The position numbers were made by a program, and so were the translations under genes. The notes below the pieces were generated by a model. That model was given only the letters and a program-made list of their open reading frames with translations, had not been told where the DNA came from and ran no database searches. Positions 53,336 to 60,906 of a stretch of 64,000 nt of DNA are shown in pieces (the first letter of the stretch is position 1; each line of letters starts with the position of its first letter). Source of the stretch: UBA1756 sp045222555 (lineage in GTDB: Bacteria > Bacteroidota > Bacteroidia > Bacteroidales > WCHB1-69). The stretch is from the NCBI GenBank assembly GCA_045222555.1, contig JBGUYY010000072.1, forward strand, positions 62,001 to 126,000, given 5' to 3'.

Positions 53336-53971
53336 TCATTTAATGCTCACTTTCACAAATACCAGATCACTCCCGCTGGCATGGAAATCCTTGCATTTCA
53401 CAAAGAGTTCCCCCGTAATTGAATAGCAATACTCTAAAATATGAAGATCCATCGGGACATATTGGTCTATTAGTTCAGGTATTGGTTCGTCTGGCTTCCA
53501 GCGGTATAGATACAAAAATGGTGGTGTGCTCAAGTGGTTTATTTCTCGCGTGGTAATCTGGTGGATGCAGCAATCAGTTGCCATTAGCCCGCCGTTTATG
53601 GCGCCTAAAGAGCGAAAAAGAGAGTCAATGAATGCTATTTTTGTATCAACTGTAGCATCTAACTTTTTGTTAATCAATCTAAATTCTACAATGTAGGCAG
53701 CTTGAGCATGTTGAAAAGGCACCATCTTCCATTCAAGGTCGAAATCCGCTTCGTTAAAACCTTCGCTTACGAAGTATTGTTGATGCAACAAGCTGTCGAT
53801 TTGCCTGCTTTCGGTTTGCGAAAGATCAGTCGACAAGTCTATACAAGAACAGAGAATCAGACTTTGCACAGCCTGATTGTAGTCTTCCTCCGCACATTTC
53901 ACCACTGTCACTTGCGCATTTGAAAACACGGCTGTCAGTACTGCGAGAAAGAAAAGAATTACCCTTTTCAT
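53336..53971 (-). CDS. Exported protein of unknown function
   Basis: 211 residues from the ATG at 53971, giving a signal peptide (MKRVILFFLAVLTAVFSNAQ). The mature part includes ESRQIDSLLHQQYFVSEGFN, YIVEFRLINKKLDATVDTKI and FLYLYRWKPDEPIPELIDQY, with no recognised family. It is a single gene behind its own promoter. Confidence 0.6.
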   Translation of the reverse strand: MKRVILFFLAVLTAVFSNAQVTVVKCAEEDYNQAVQSLILCSCIDLSTDLSQTESRQIDSLLHQQYFVSEGFNEADFDLEWKMVPFQHAQAAYIVEFRLINKKLDATVDTKIAFIDSLFRSLGAINGGLMATDCCIHQITTREINHLSTPPFLYLYRWKPDEPIPELIDQYVPMDLHILEYCYSITGELFVKCKDFHASGSDLVFVKVSIK

Positions 53972-54046
53972 GTCAGATGTTTGGAAATGCTTCATTATCA
54001 TTTTATCTTGTTATTCTGTCAATGTGAAACGTATCTATTTTGCCTG

Positions 54047-54054
54047 CAAAAGTA
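54047..54054 (-). promoter_or_regulatory. Promoter -7 element of the gene at 53336-53971
   Basis: TACTTTTG on the minus strand, 75 bases before the start codon. Confidence 0.6.
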
Positions 54055-54192
54055 CAAAAAAATGAGCGATGTGGCAAAGTCGTTTTGAATCTGTGATTAT
54101 TTCTGCGCCAGAATCGTTATCCCAGAGTGCGGCACGCCTGAGAATAGTATCATCGTGGACTCTTTTTTCAATTGACGATATAATTCACCATC

Positions 54193-54216
54193 CCGAAAAA
54201 CAGATGGCACACGGTG
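54193..54216. repeat. Short direct repeat, copy 2
   Basis: CCCGAAAAACAGATGGCACA plus CGG, matching 53217-53240 except for one base in the first half. Confidence 0.5.
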
Positions 54217-54245
54217 AACCAGATGGCTGCCACCACATCCCGAAA

Positions 54246-54278
54246 ATTATGCTAATAGAATTATTCTACTAGCATAAT
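54246..54278 (-). terminator. Terminator of the PD-(D/E)XK operon
   Basis: A 15-base near-perfect inverted repeat (ATTATGCTAGTAGAA with a 3-base loop, one mispair) 29 bases after the last nuclease gene, followed by TTTT on the minus strand. Confidence 0.6.
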
Positions 54279-54307
54279 TTTATAAAAAAATCCGTGATTT
54301 TGCGTGA

Positions 54308-55396
54308 CTATTTCCAGTAGCGGGTTTCGAGATAGGTAAGCAGTTCTTTGTATTTTTCGTTACCTTTCAAGGGGGAGAGCAGGGCTTGGGGGTCGATGAT
54401 ACGGAATTTTGATTTGTCTTTCAAAGTTGGGATATATTTTACCTCAATAGCATTTTTCAATTCAGTATGAGCATCTGGAACAACCATTATATGATGGAAA
54501 TCCACAGCCTTAATTCCATTAATATCTTTTTGCTTTATGATTTGTTCCATCAGAAGAGTTTGTCGCATTAATTCATAATACGGATCTGCTTTGTACAAAT
54601 CATCCCATTTTTTCAAATTAGACGTAGAGTCAATCAATTTGGGATAACGATCTAAACTCTCTTCGTTGGCTTCTTTCCCATAGTAGGTTTCCGTATATTT
54701 CCATTCGATTGGTATTAGTATATTCTTATTATCCATCGTCTGAACATACACCAGCGCATCTACAGATGTGCAATTTGCTCCTCGAGTTTCATAATTTTCG
54801 TGCAGCAAAGTTTTGTTTTTACAAACAAACTCAAATGAGATAAAACCGTCATCTTTGTCAATGGGGGCTTGATATACTTTCTTTATTTTCAAACCTGTTG
54901 CATTTTCAATAATGACTTTAACTGCTGCATCGTCTTTTCTTAATGCAAAAAGATGATTAAGACAATGAATTTGTGAAGAAACAAGGTGTCCAGAAGGCAA
55001 ATGTTTGGATTTGTTTTCTTTCCACCATACTATTTTCCCTTGTTCAAAGTACTTCAAACAATCATCCTGAATCTTTCCTAAAAGATTATATTTCCCGTTT
55101 TGAAGAACAAAATCACGTTTCTTCCCATCAAAATAGCCTTTGTTTTGGACAATTTTACTCAAATTCTTGTCATAGTATTGTAGCTGTTTTTTACGTTCCG
55201 AATAATAGTAATCTCTTGACATGGCTCTATTTAATTTATGACTACTATTTAGATATATTAAATCATCTTTATATCCTTTTTTGAAACAACAAAAAGAGAA
55301 TTCAATAAATTTGTCTTCTCCATTTTTATCTGCAAAAGCAAAAACAAATTTAGGACTTTCATTTGTGATTTCTAATGATTTATCAAGAATACCCAA
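54308..55396 (-). CDS. Predicted PD-(D/E)XK nuclease (PGN_0703-like)
   Basis: 362 residues resembling the PGN_0703 family of putative restriction endonucleases. The family block GHLVSSQIHCLNHLFALRKD is near residues 136-155. The likely active site is SVDALVY (Asp213) followed by ILIPIEWKYTETYYG (Glu231-x-Lys233). The N-terminal third is lysine- and tyrosine-rich without a known domain. No methyltransferase gene is adjacent. It overlaps the upstream gene by 14 bases, so the two products are probably made together. The DNA is markedly richer in A and T than the flanking genes, which suggests transfer. Confidence 0.72.
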   Translation of the reverse strand: MGILDKSLEITNESPKFVFAFADKNGEDKFIEFSFCCFKKGYKDDLIYLNSSHKLNRAMSRDYYYSERKKQLQYYDKNLSKIVQNKGYFDGKKRDFVLQNGKYNLLGKIQDDCLKYFEQGKIVWWKENKSKHLPSGHLVSSQIHCLNHLFALRKDDAAVKVIIENATGLKIKKVYQAPIDKDDGFISFEFVCKNKTLLHENYETRGANCTSVDALVYVQTMDNKNILIPIEWKYTETYYGKEANEESLDRYPKLIDSTSNLKKWDDLYKADPYYELMRQTLLMEQIIKQKDINGIKAVDFHHIMVVPDAHTELKNAIEVKYIPTLKDKSKFRIIDPQALLSPLKGNEKYKELLTYLETRYWK

Positions 55397-56135
55397 GTCT
55401 TTTTTTTTGTTTTAGCAATTCCTTCATTTCTTTATAGAAATCACCCATATTATCTCTCCCAATCGTACATTCATAACTGTCAATGTGATCCACTATTCCT
55501 GATTTCCCTTCAAGAGCGTTCAGTCCTTTTTTCAATTCAATTACTATTAATTGACCTTTATGAATGGCGATGATGTCAAAGCGAGGTTTTTTCTTGTCTT
55601 TAACAGAACCATTATATTTAAAACTGGAGTCTGTACTTACCGCATATTCCAAATCCAAAACCACATAATCGGTTTTTTTTCGATTAGCGAGAGCTATTTG
55701 CTGCTGTTCCTGTTTCTCTGCATGAGAAATGCCAAGTTGTTCATTAAGTGTCTCTTCCCAGTCGCGCATTATTTTTTTTGCTTGATTGAAATAGCATTCT
55801 ACCTTTGAATGATCTAATGGAGAATTGGGATTCATCATCAAACCTTTCCTTTGCTCTACAAGTTTATCAATTATATGTTTTGCATCAACATCACCTTCCT
55901 TAGCCTTTGCTTGTAGATGTGTTTTACGTTCCTCATTACAATCTTTGTAGAAATAGAATTCATCAAGGTAGAAACTACGAGGATTGATTTTTAGAATATT
56001 TCCTCCCTGGTAATACACATTGATGTAGTTGTCTCTGATTTGCAAATCCAGTTCGGAATCCGACAAAATGTACTCCAATAATGGTTTCCACTCTCCTTGG
56101 AGTCTTTTCATGAAACTGTCTGACAATTTTCTCAT
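55383..56135 (-). CDS. Second predicted PD-(D/E)XK nuclease-like protein
   Basis: 250 residues. The C-terminal half carries a PD-(D/E)XK-like site: KPRFDIIAIHKGQLIVIELK (Asp187, Glu200, Lys202) followed by GKSGIVDHIDSYE. The N-terminal half (MRKLSDSFMKRLQGEWKPLL) is helical and charged, with no assigned domain. It overlaps the PGN_0703-like gene and follows the small acidic-protein gene by 37 bases. A nuclease role is inferred only from the motif. It may instead be a structural partner. Confidence 0.62.
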   Translation of the reverse strand: MRKLSDSFMKRLQGEWKPLLEYILSDSELDLQIRDNYINVYYQGGNILKINPRSFYLDEFYFYKDCNEERKTHLQAKAKEGDVDAKHIIDKLVEQRKGLMMNPNSPLDHSKVECYFNQAKKIMRDWEETLNEQLGISHAEKQEQQQIALANRKKTDYVVLDLEYAVSTDSSFKYNGSVKDKKKPRFDIIAIHKGQLIVIELKKGLNALEGKSGIVDHIDSYECTIGRDNMGDFYKEMKELLKQKKRLGYS

Positions 56136-56172
56136 AACTAATTATAATTTAATAATTTAACATCTTAATAAT

Positions 56173-56520
56173 TTAATAATCCACACCACCGGCCTGATGC
56201 AACCGACAGGGTTCTTCTGTCTCCAACAATCCCTCCTCTTCCAAAAAAGTGTTGAAATCCGTATCGAAGACGATCTCCTCCGGCAGGGAAGGAATCTTGC
56301 TGCTTCCGGCAAAAATCTCCTCATTGGTCAGAAAAGCCTGCAGCCTTTTCATCAGGTGCGACTTGTTCTCCTCCACAAGCTCTAATACCGCGTCACTCAA
56401 AAAGTCGTGAAGCTCGTTTTGCAATTGTATCTTCTGTACCTCGCCGAATGACACATCGCTGGTTTCCAAATACGTTTCCCACTGCGGCATGTCATAACAC
56501 AATTCAATCATTCCTTTCAT
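56173..56520 (-). CDS. Small acidic protein heading the nuclease operon
   Basis: 115 residues from the ATG at 56520 (MKGMIELCYDMPQWETYLET). Glu, Asp and Leu dominate: LHDFLSDAVLELVEENKSHL, FDTDFNTFLEEEGLLETEEP. No domain is recognised. The promoter at 56552-56559 lies inside the longer open frame from 56586 and so decides the start. Its place before two nuclease-like genes would suit a regulator or inhibitor, but nothing in the sequence proves that. Confidence 0.6.
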   Translation of the reverse strand: MKGMIELCYDMPQWETYLETSDVSFGEVQKIQLQNELHDFLSDAVLELVEENKSHLMKRLQAFLTNEEIFAGSSKIPSLPEEIVFDTDFNTFLEEEGLLETEEPCRLHQAGGVDY

Positions 56521-56551
56521 ACTGCTTTTGCTTTTTCTGGATTTTCGGCTG

Positions 56552-56559
56552 CAAAGATA
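56552..56559 (-). promoter_or_regulatory. Promoter -7 element of the nuclease operon
   Basis: TATCTTTG on the minus strand, 31 bases before the ATG at 56520. It lies between the operon and the second RAYT. Confidence 0.7.
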
Positions 56560-56610
56560 TAGGGTTACTATGCCATTTTGTGACATAGTGATAAAAATTT
56601 AAAAGGGCAT

Positions 56611-57261
56611 TCATTCACAGCCATAAAAACGATCCGTCTCCCATTGCATCGGATTCCGCTCAATGTATAGGGCAATTTGGTTCATTTCTTCTCTGTTCCT
56701 TACAATGCGGTCGTGATACCGCGGTTGCCATGAAAAGGGAATTTGTCGGGCATTGGCGAATTTGGTAACAGCGGATTTGAACTGTCCGATAATATGCGAT
56801 AATCGTCCGCAGCGATTTGCCCTGCGTTGCATTTCGGTGTCCTTCCCATCAGACGTGGAATTGCCGATTGTAGGGCTGTCACAATGTGGCAGCCCTACAT
56901 TCCCGTTAATTTGTGCGTCTGTAGGGCTGTCATAATATGGCAGCCCTACAGATGGTGGCAGCCCTACAGATGGTGGCAGCCCTACAGATGATGGCAGCCC
57001 TACACCACCATCCAAAAAAATCACCATGTGGATATGGTTGGGCATAACGACAAATAGCGGGATCTCCGCGTCGAGGTTTATTTCACTGATTTTCATTATA
57101 CATTGGCTTGCGTACTTTCCCACATCTGTCAGTTGCATTGTTCCATCAACAACTTCACCAAAAAAATGCAGCCGATCTTTCGTGCAAATGGTTACAAAGT
57201 ATTCTGCGCCATTGTAATCGTGCCATTGGGCGCGGGGGGATTTTCTGTCGTGTAGTTTCAT
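56611..57261 (-). CDS. REP-associated tyrosine transposase (RAYT), copy 2
   Basis: 216-residue Y1 HUH transposase paralogous to the one at 16.8 kb (shared N-terminal SPRAQWHDYNGAEYFVTICT). The HUH motif is MPNHIHMVIF (His76, His78), and the catalytic tyrosine is in NQIALYIERNPMQW (Tyr199) after WQPRYHDRIVRN. The frame is intact. Residues 86-131 are encoded by REP family 2 copies, including three 18-base units that give repeated VGLPPS hexapeptides. More copies lie upstream of the start, at 57308-57373. None were seen downstream of the stop. Removing the repeat-encoded part leaves a protein of normal RAYT length, so the insertion is probably tolerated. Confidence 0.92.
   Translation of the reverse strand: MKLHDRKSPRAQWHDYNGAEYFVTICTKDRLHFFGEVVDGTMQLTDVGKYASQCIMKISEINLDAEIPLFVVMPNHIHMVIFLDGGVGLPSSVGLPPSVGLPPSVGLPYYDSPTDAQINGNVGLPHCDSPTIGNSTSDGKDTEMQRRANRCGRLSHIIGQFKSAVTKFANARQIPFSWQPRYHDRIVRNREEMNQIALYIERNPMQWETDRFYGCE
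56870..56898. repeat. REP family 2 palindrome inside the second RAYT, copy a
   Basis: GTAGGGCTGTCACA and TGTGGCAGCCCTAC arms around one base, 29 bases in all, with a GTAG foot. Identical to the copy at 57308-57336. Confidence 0.88.
56921..56949. repeat. REP family 2 palindrome inside the second RAYT, copy b
   Basis: GTAGGGCTGTCATA paired with TATGGCAGCCCTAC; same length and foot as copy a, different inner bases. Confidence 0.88.
56950..57003. repeat. Three tandem 18-base REP arm units
   Basis: AGATGGTGGCAGCCCTAC occurs three times in direct tandem (the last with ATGATGG), each being the right arm of REP family 2. The 18-base length keeps the transposase frame and adds the hexapeptide VGLPPS each time. 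Confidence 0.9.
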
Positions 57262-57307
57262 TATAGTTAGTTTAGCAAAGATTATATTTCATTCATCTAC
57301 AGGTTTT

Positions 57308-57373
57308 GTAGGGCTGTCACAATGTGGCAGCCCTACAATCATAATATGGAAGCCCTACAATATGGCGCCCTAC
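57308..57373. repeat. REP family 2 copies upstream of the second RAYT
   Basis: A full 29-base palindrome at 57308-57336 is followed by two shortened right arms, GGAAGCCCTAC ending at 57358 and GGCGCCCTAC ending at 57373. Confidence 0.85.
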
Positions 57374-57379
57374 AGGATG

Positions 57380-57997
57380 TCATAATGCGTCAACCCCACG
57401 TTGCAGCCTCTCCAAAAATCGGGCTGCGTCGCCACCGTCCATCTGCACGTGGTGGAACTGGAACGACACGGGCAGCGTAGCCTTGAACCAGCGCTTGCGG
57501 TACTTGCCCCACATCACCATCGGGTTGAGGAACTTGTCGGTGTATTGGTTTACCACGCAGTCGAGCTCGGTCTGGATCATGGCGGAGGTGCCGACAATCA
57601 TGTAGCCGTCGAGGAAGCTGCTCTGGCACTCTTCCGCCACCCGGGTGGTCAGTTCCAGATAGTCGCGGTTGAACTGCTGCAGGTCGGCGGAGAAGGGGAT
57701 GTCGCACGAGTTGATGCCGCCCTTGCGGTTGCGCACCACCACGTTGATGGCCATCTGGTCGTAGCGGAACAGCTTGCCGCCCTCGGGCAGCAGGTAGAGT
57801 TCCTCGGTTTCGGTGGCCGCCTTGCCGATGCACCAGCACATCAGTGTGTTGAACTTGACGTGCTGCTTTTTGCTGACCTTCAGCAAGTGGCTGACATTCA
57901 TCGTTTTCACCAGTGTCACCATCGGCATCGGCGCATTCAGCCACATCTCAAAGGCGAATGCCCGATTGGTCTCTTGCGGGTTGATTTCGTGTTTCAT
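57380..57997 (-). CDS. Chloramphenicol acetyltransferase-like protein
   Basis: 205-residue CAT-fold protein. The active-site block SFQFHHVQMDGGDAARFLER carries the His-His-x3-Asp-Gly motif, and an N-terminal NRAFAFEMWLNAPMPMVTLV region and FNTLMCWCIGKAATETEELY are also typical. Many Bacteroidota CAT-fold proteins do not give chloramphenicol resistance, so the acceptor is uncertain. Its 3' end lies 7 bases from the REP family 2 cluster. Confidence 0.87.
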   Translation of the reverse strand: MKHEINPQETNRAFAFEMWLNAPMPMVTLVKTMNVSHLLKVSKKQHVKFNTLMCWCIGKAATETEELYLLPEGGKLFRYDQMAINVVVRNRKGGINSCDIPFSADLQQFNRDYLELTTRVAEECQSSFLDGYMIVGTSAMIQTELDCVVNQYTDKFLNPMVMWGKYRKRWFKATLPVSFQFHHVQMDGGDAARFLERLQRGVDAL

Positions 57998-58052
57998 ATT
58001 TTTTCAAAAATCGCAATTTTTTCTTTTATAAAAAGGGTATGGGAAAATAAAT

Positions 58053-58640
58053 TTATCGTATGAGGATTTCATTCCTATAGAATTCCCAGGTATCGGTGTG
58101 ACCGTCAGGATAAGTGTAGCTCCATACTAACTCTTGCTCCGTAAGTTTAGCGAGGTGGAATTTGACCTCGCGCGCGATGCCACTGCGCACGTTCTGGATG
58201 ATCGTGTTGACTAGCTCTTCGGCACGGTCGGGTTCTGAAAGGTACACTCCAGGATCCATTTCCACCACTTCCATGCGGAAACTTTCCTCAATACCGGCAA
58301 AATAGAAGTCCTCTCCATCTAATCGCCAACGGCTCGGACTGATATAATTGTACACACACGTCACTTTCCCACCATTGTTGAGAATAATCACATATTCCTG
58401 ACGAGCGGAGTCCACCGCTGAGCCATCAGGGTAGAAATCCATGGTGCCAGTCTCGGAAGCGGTGATGTGCCCCTCCTTGGTGTCATAACTCCATCCGTGT
58501 TCGTAAGTGTAGTACCCCCACACCTGTTCGGAAGTGTTCCGCGTGGTGCGGCACGAGACCATCGCCAGCAAGAGCAGCGAAAAAGCAAGAAAACGTGTGA
58601 TCTTATAACTTGACCCAATCATTAATTTCATTGAATTCAT
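58053..58640 (-). CDS. Lipoprotein of unknown function
   Basis: 195 residues with a lipoprotein signal (FLAFSLLLLAMVSC, Cys at about residue 30). The mature domain is beta-rich (GYYTYEHGWSYDTKEGHITA, NNGGKVTCVYNYISPSRWRL, YPDGHTDTWEFYRNEILIR), reminiscent of lipocalin-like or META-type domains but not assignable. It follows the frameshifted gene by 10 bases. Confidence 0.65.
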   Translation of the reverse strand: MNSMKLMIGSSYKITRFLAFSLLLLAMVSCRTTRNTSEQVWGYYTYEHGWSYDTKEGHITASETGTMDFYPDGSAVDSARQEYVIILNNGGKVTCVYNYISPSRWRLDGEDFYFAGIEESFRMEVVEMDPGVYLSEPDRAEELVNTIIQNVRSGIAREVKFHLAKLTEQELVWSYTYPDGHTDTWEFYRNEILIR

Positions 58641-58650
58641 CTTTTATACC

Positions 58651-59240
58651 TTATTCTGTTTGCTCCAGGGGTTTCTCTTCGTATGCGGACATGTCTTCGC
58701 CTGCCGCCCCCAGATGATAGTATAAGGTGGTATGCCAACTTTTCCCATCAAATGTCCAATCAGCTTCTTCGCGGATCAGTTTTTTATCTTCATCAATAAA
58801 GTACTCTACTTTGTCGGGGTCAAAAAATTGTCTGCCGAGTGTCCCAGAGGGGATTTCCATCAGCACATCTCGTTTGTATAAGACAAATTTTCCTGGGGTG
58901 ATCATGTCGTTTTTTTTTCGTGATAGACGACATATTGTTTGTTGCTCCATATTTCGCGGTCAGGGGTTAAGAGCCCCATTAAAAGCATAAGGGAAATTAC
59001 ATATACAGGTAGGCTGACGGCTGAAATGACGATGAGGGTCTGTAGTGCCCAGTGGAGTTTTCGTACGGCATAAAGCAACCACATCACACCATACGTGATG
59101 ACTATAGCGAAGGTGGCAATATACAACCATCTGTCAAGCTGATAATAGAGATGCATGGTGTTGAGAAACCATCTTAAAAATATTGATGCGGCTGTCAGTG
59201 CTGCTGCCAATATGCCGATAATTCTGCGTGTGATTACCAT
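58651..59240 (-). pseudogene. Membrane protein gene split by an A9 homopolymer frameshift
   Basis: The upstream frame (59240 down to 58902) encodes 112 residues with three membrane segments (IIGILAAALTAASIFLRWFL, YIATFAIVITYGVMWLLYAV, VISAVSLPVYVISLMLLMGL) and ends VVYHEKKTT. A second frame continues directly (NDMITPGKFVLYKRDVLMEI ... EKPLEQTE, ending at 58651). The join is a run of nine A on the minus strand at 58910-58918. Ten A would give one continuous protein of about 196 residues. It is either a true frameshift, slippage-prone expression, or an assembly error. No family is recognised. Confidence 0.7.
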
Positions 59241-59269
59241 TTTTTTATAAATAATTAAAAATGAATGAA

Positions 59270-60727
59270 TTATGTATCAGCCTTCCCGCTTGTATTGTCT
59301 TCTTCTTTGGGTGAATGTCTGAAAATCTTGTACCCGATAAAGGCAATGGTGATGGACATCAGGGGGGAGATGATGTTGAAGAAGCAGTAGGGAAGGTACT
59401 CCAAGGTAGGGACTTTCAGCACCATCGACTGTGTCATACCGCAGGTGTTCCATGGTACCAGCACCGAGGTGACGGTGGCGGAATCTTCGGTGGAACGGCT
59501 CAGCAGGCGACCTTCGTAGCCTTTGTCTTTATACAGCTGCTTGAAGATGTTGCCTGTCAGCACGATGCTGAGGTACTGGTCGCCGGTGGCCATGTTGGCA
59601 AAGAGTCCCGTTCCCACGGTGGAGGTGACCAGCGAGCGGCGGCCGCTGATGCCGCGGGCCAATGCCGCCGTGATACTCCGCATCATGCCGCCGCCCGTCA
59701 GCGCTCCGCCGAAAGTGGAGGCACAGAAGATGAGAAACACTGTACTTAGCATCCCCTTCATGCCGCGGGTCTGCACCAGGCTGGTAAGCACGTCGTTGCC
59801 CGTGTCGATAGAGGTGCTGCTGTAGTAGGTGATCATCAGCGCACGGAAACTGCTGCCCTCGCCAATCTGTGTCACAATGTCGGACTGCACCACCAGCATG
59901 ACAATGCCTGCCACCAAGGCCGACAAGAACAGGATGATGGCTGCCGGCAGCCGCAACGCGATGAGCACGGCGGTGAAGAGCGGCACCAGCAGCAGCCACG
60001 GACTGATGACAAAGCTGCTTTGCAGACCTTCGGCAAACGAGGCCGCCTGCGAACTTCCCCCACTTGCGTGGGTCAGGCTCGCCACAAGGAAGATGATCAG
60101 GGCGATGACGAACGAGGGGATGGTGGTGATGAGCATGTAACGGATATGCTTGAAAAGCGGCACCTCGCCCACCGACGATGCCAGCACGGTGGTGTCGGAA
60201 AGCGGGGATATCTTGTCGCCGAAATAGGCACCCGAGATGATGGCGCCGGCAGTCCAGCCCACCGAGAAACCGTGTGCCGTGCCGATGCCGATGAGGGCGA
60301 TGCCGACGGTGGCCACGGTGGTCCACGAGCTGCCCGTGACAAGCGATACCAAGGCACAGATTAGGCATGCCATGAACAGGAACAACGACGGTGTGATGAT
60401 CTTCATGCCGTAGTAGATCATGGTGGGGACAATCCCACTCAGCATCCAGCTGCCCGAGATGGCGCCGATGAGAAACAGAATCAGCACGGCGGTGCCGATG
60501 GTCTTGATGTTGTCGCCGATGGCTTCGCTGATGGTGGTCCATTTCACCTTGTAGCCGACCATGGCGATGGCTACGGCCACAGCGGCAGCAAAAAGCAGGG
60601 CGGTCTGGCTGGCACCGTCGATGGCGTCGGAGCCAAACAGCCGGATGACCAGCACCTGCAACACTACAAGCACCACGAAGGGCACGAGTGCGATGGTCCA
60701 ATGGATGCGGGGTGGAGTGATGTTCAT
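59270..60727 (-). CDS. nhaC: NhaC family Na+/H+ antiporter
   Basis: 485-residue polytopic inner-membrane transporter of the NhaC family, exchanging sodium (or malate/lactate in some relatives) for protons. Family blocks seen are LIGAISGSWMLSGIVPTMIYYG, LVTGSSWTTVATVGIALIGI, GAIISGAYFGDKISPLSDTT, FCASTFGGALTGGGMMRSI and SVTSVLVPWNTCGM. About 11-12 membrane segments are expected. It has its own promoter, divergent from the PpiC gene. Confidence 0.92.
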   Translation of the reverse strand: MNITPPRIHWTIALVPFVVLVVLQVLVIRLFGSDAIDGASQTALLFAAAVAVAIAMVGYKVKWTTISEAIGDNIKTIGTAVLILFLIGAISGSWMLSGIVPTMIYYGMKIITPSLFLFMACLICALVSLVTGSSWTTVATVGIALIGIGTAHGFSVGWTAGAIISGAYFGDKISPLSDTTVLASSVGEVPLFKHIRYMLITTIPSFVIALIIFLVASLTHASGGSSQAASFAEGLQSSFVISPWLLLVPLFTAVLIALRLPAAIILFLSALVAGIVMLVVQSDIVTQIGEGSSFRALMITYYSSTSIDTGNDVLTSLVQTRGMKGMLSTVFLIFCASTFGGALTGGGMMRSITAALARGISGRRSLVTSTVGTGLFANMATGDQYLSIVLTGNIFKQLYKDKGYEGRLLSRSTEDSATVTSVLVPWNTCGMTQSMVLKVPTLEYLPYCFFNIISPLMSITIAFIGYKIFRHSPKEEDNTSGKADT

Positions 60728-60744
60728 GTTACATGATTAGGGCG

Positions 60745-60752
60745 CAAAAATA
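60745..60752 (-). promoter_or_regulatory. Promoter -7 element of nhaC
   Basis: TATTTTTG on the minus strand, 17 bases before the nhaC start. Confidence 0.7.
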
Positions 60753-60854
60753 AAACTTTTTTGGGTATGTGAAACAGCAAAGGAAAGGTTTTTTTTGCAG
60801 GCAGAGGAACGCTTTTTTCTTTGAAAAATCCATTATTTATAAAGAGAAAAGTTG

Positions 60855-60862
60855 TATCTTTG
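60855..60862 (+). promoter_or_regulatory. Promoter -7 element of the PpiC-lepB unit
   Basis: TATCTTTG followed by CCAT, 44 bases before the ATG at 60907. The in-frame ATG at 60883 would leave a shorter leader. Confidence 0.7.
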
Positions 60863-60906
60863 CCATTTGAAAATTTTGTATTTTGGTAATTAATAAATTA
60901 TTGATA

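Larger units (their letters stand above)
53972..54307. other. Gene-free stretch with promoter, direct repeat and terminator
   Basis: These 336 bases between two leftward genes contain the promoter at 54047-54054, the second copy of the short direct repeat at 54193-54216 and the hairpin at 54246-54278. No open frame with coding character was seen. Confidence 0.6.

Noticed and set aside
57308..57373. CRISPR-like array near the second RAYT
   Set aside because: The repeats are palindromic, of unequal spacing, partly truncated and match the RAYT's own REP. There are no cas genes or spacer-like unique units.
57380..57997. Chloramphenicol resistance determinant
   Set aside because: The CAT fold and HHxxxDG motif are there, but many Bacteroidota CAT-like proteins have other substrates and no resistance-element context is present.
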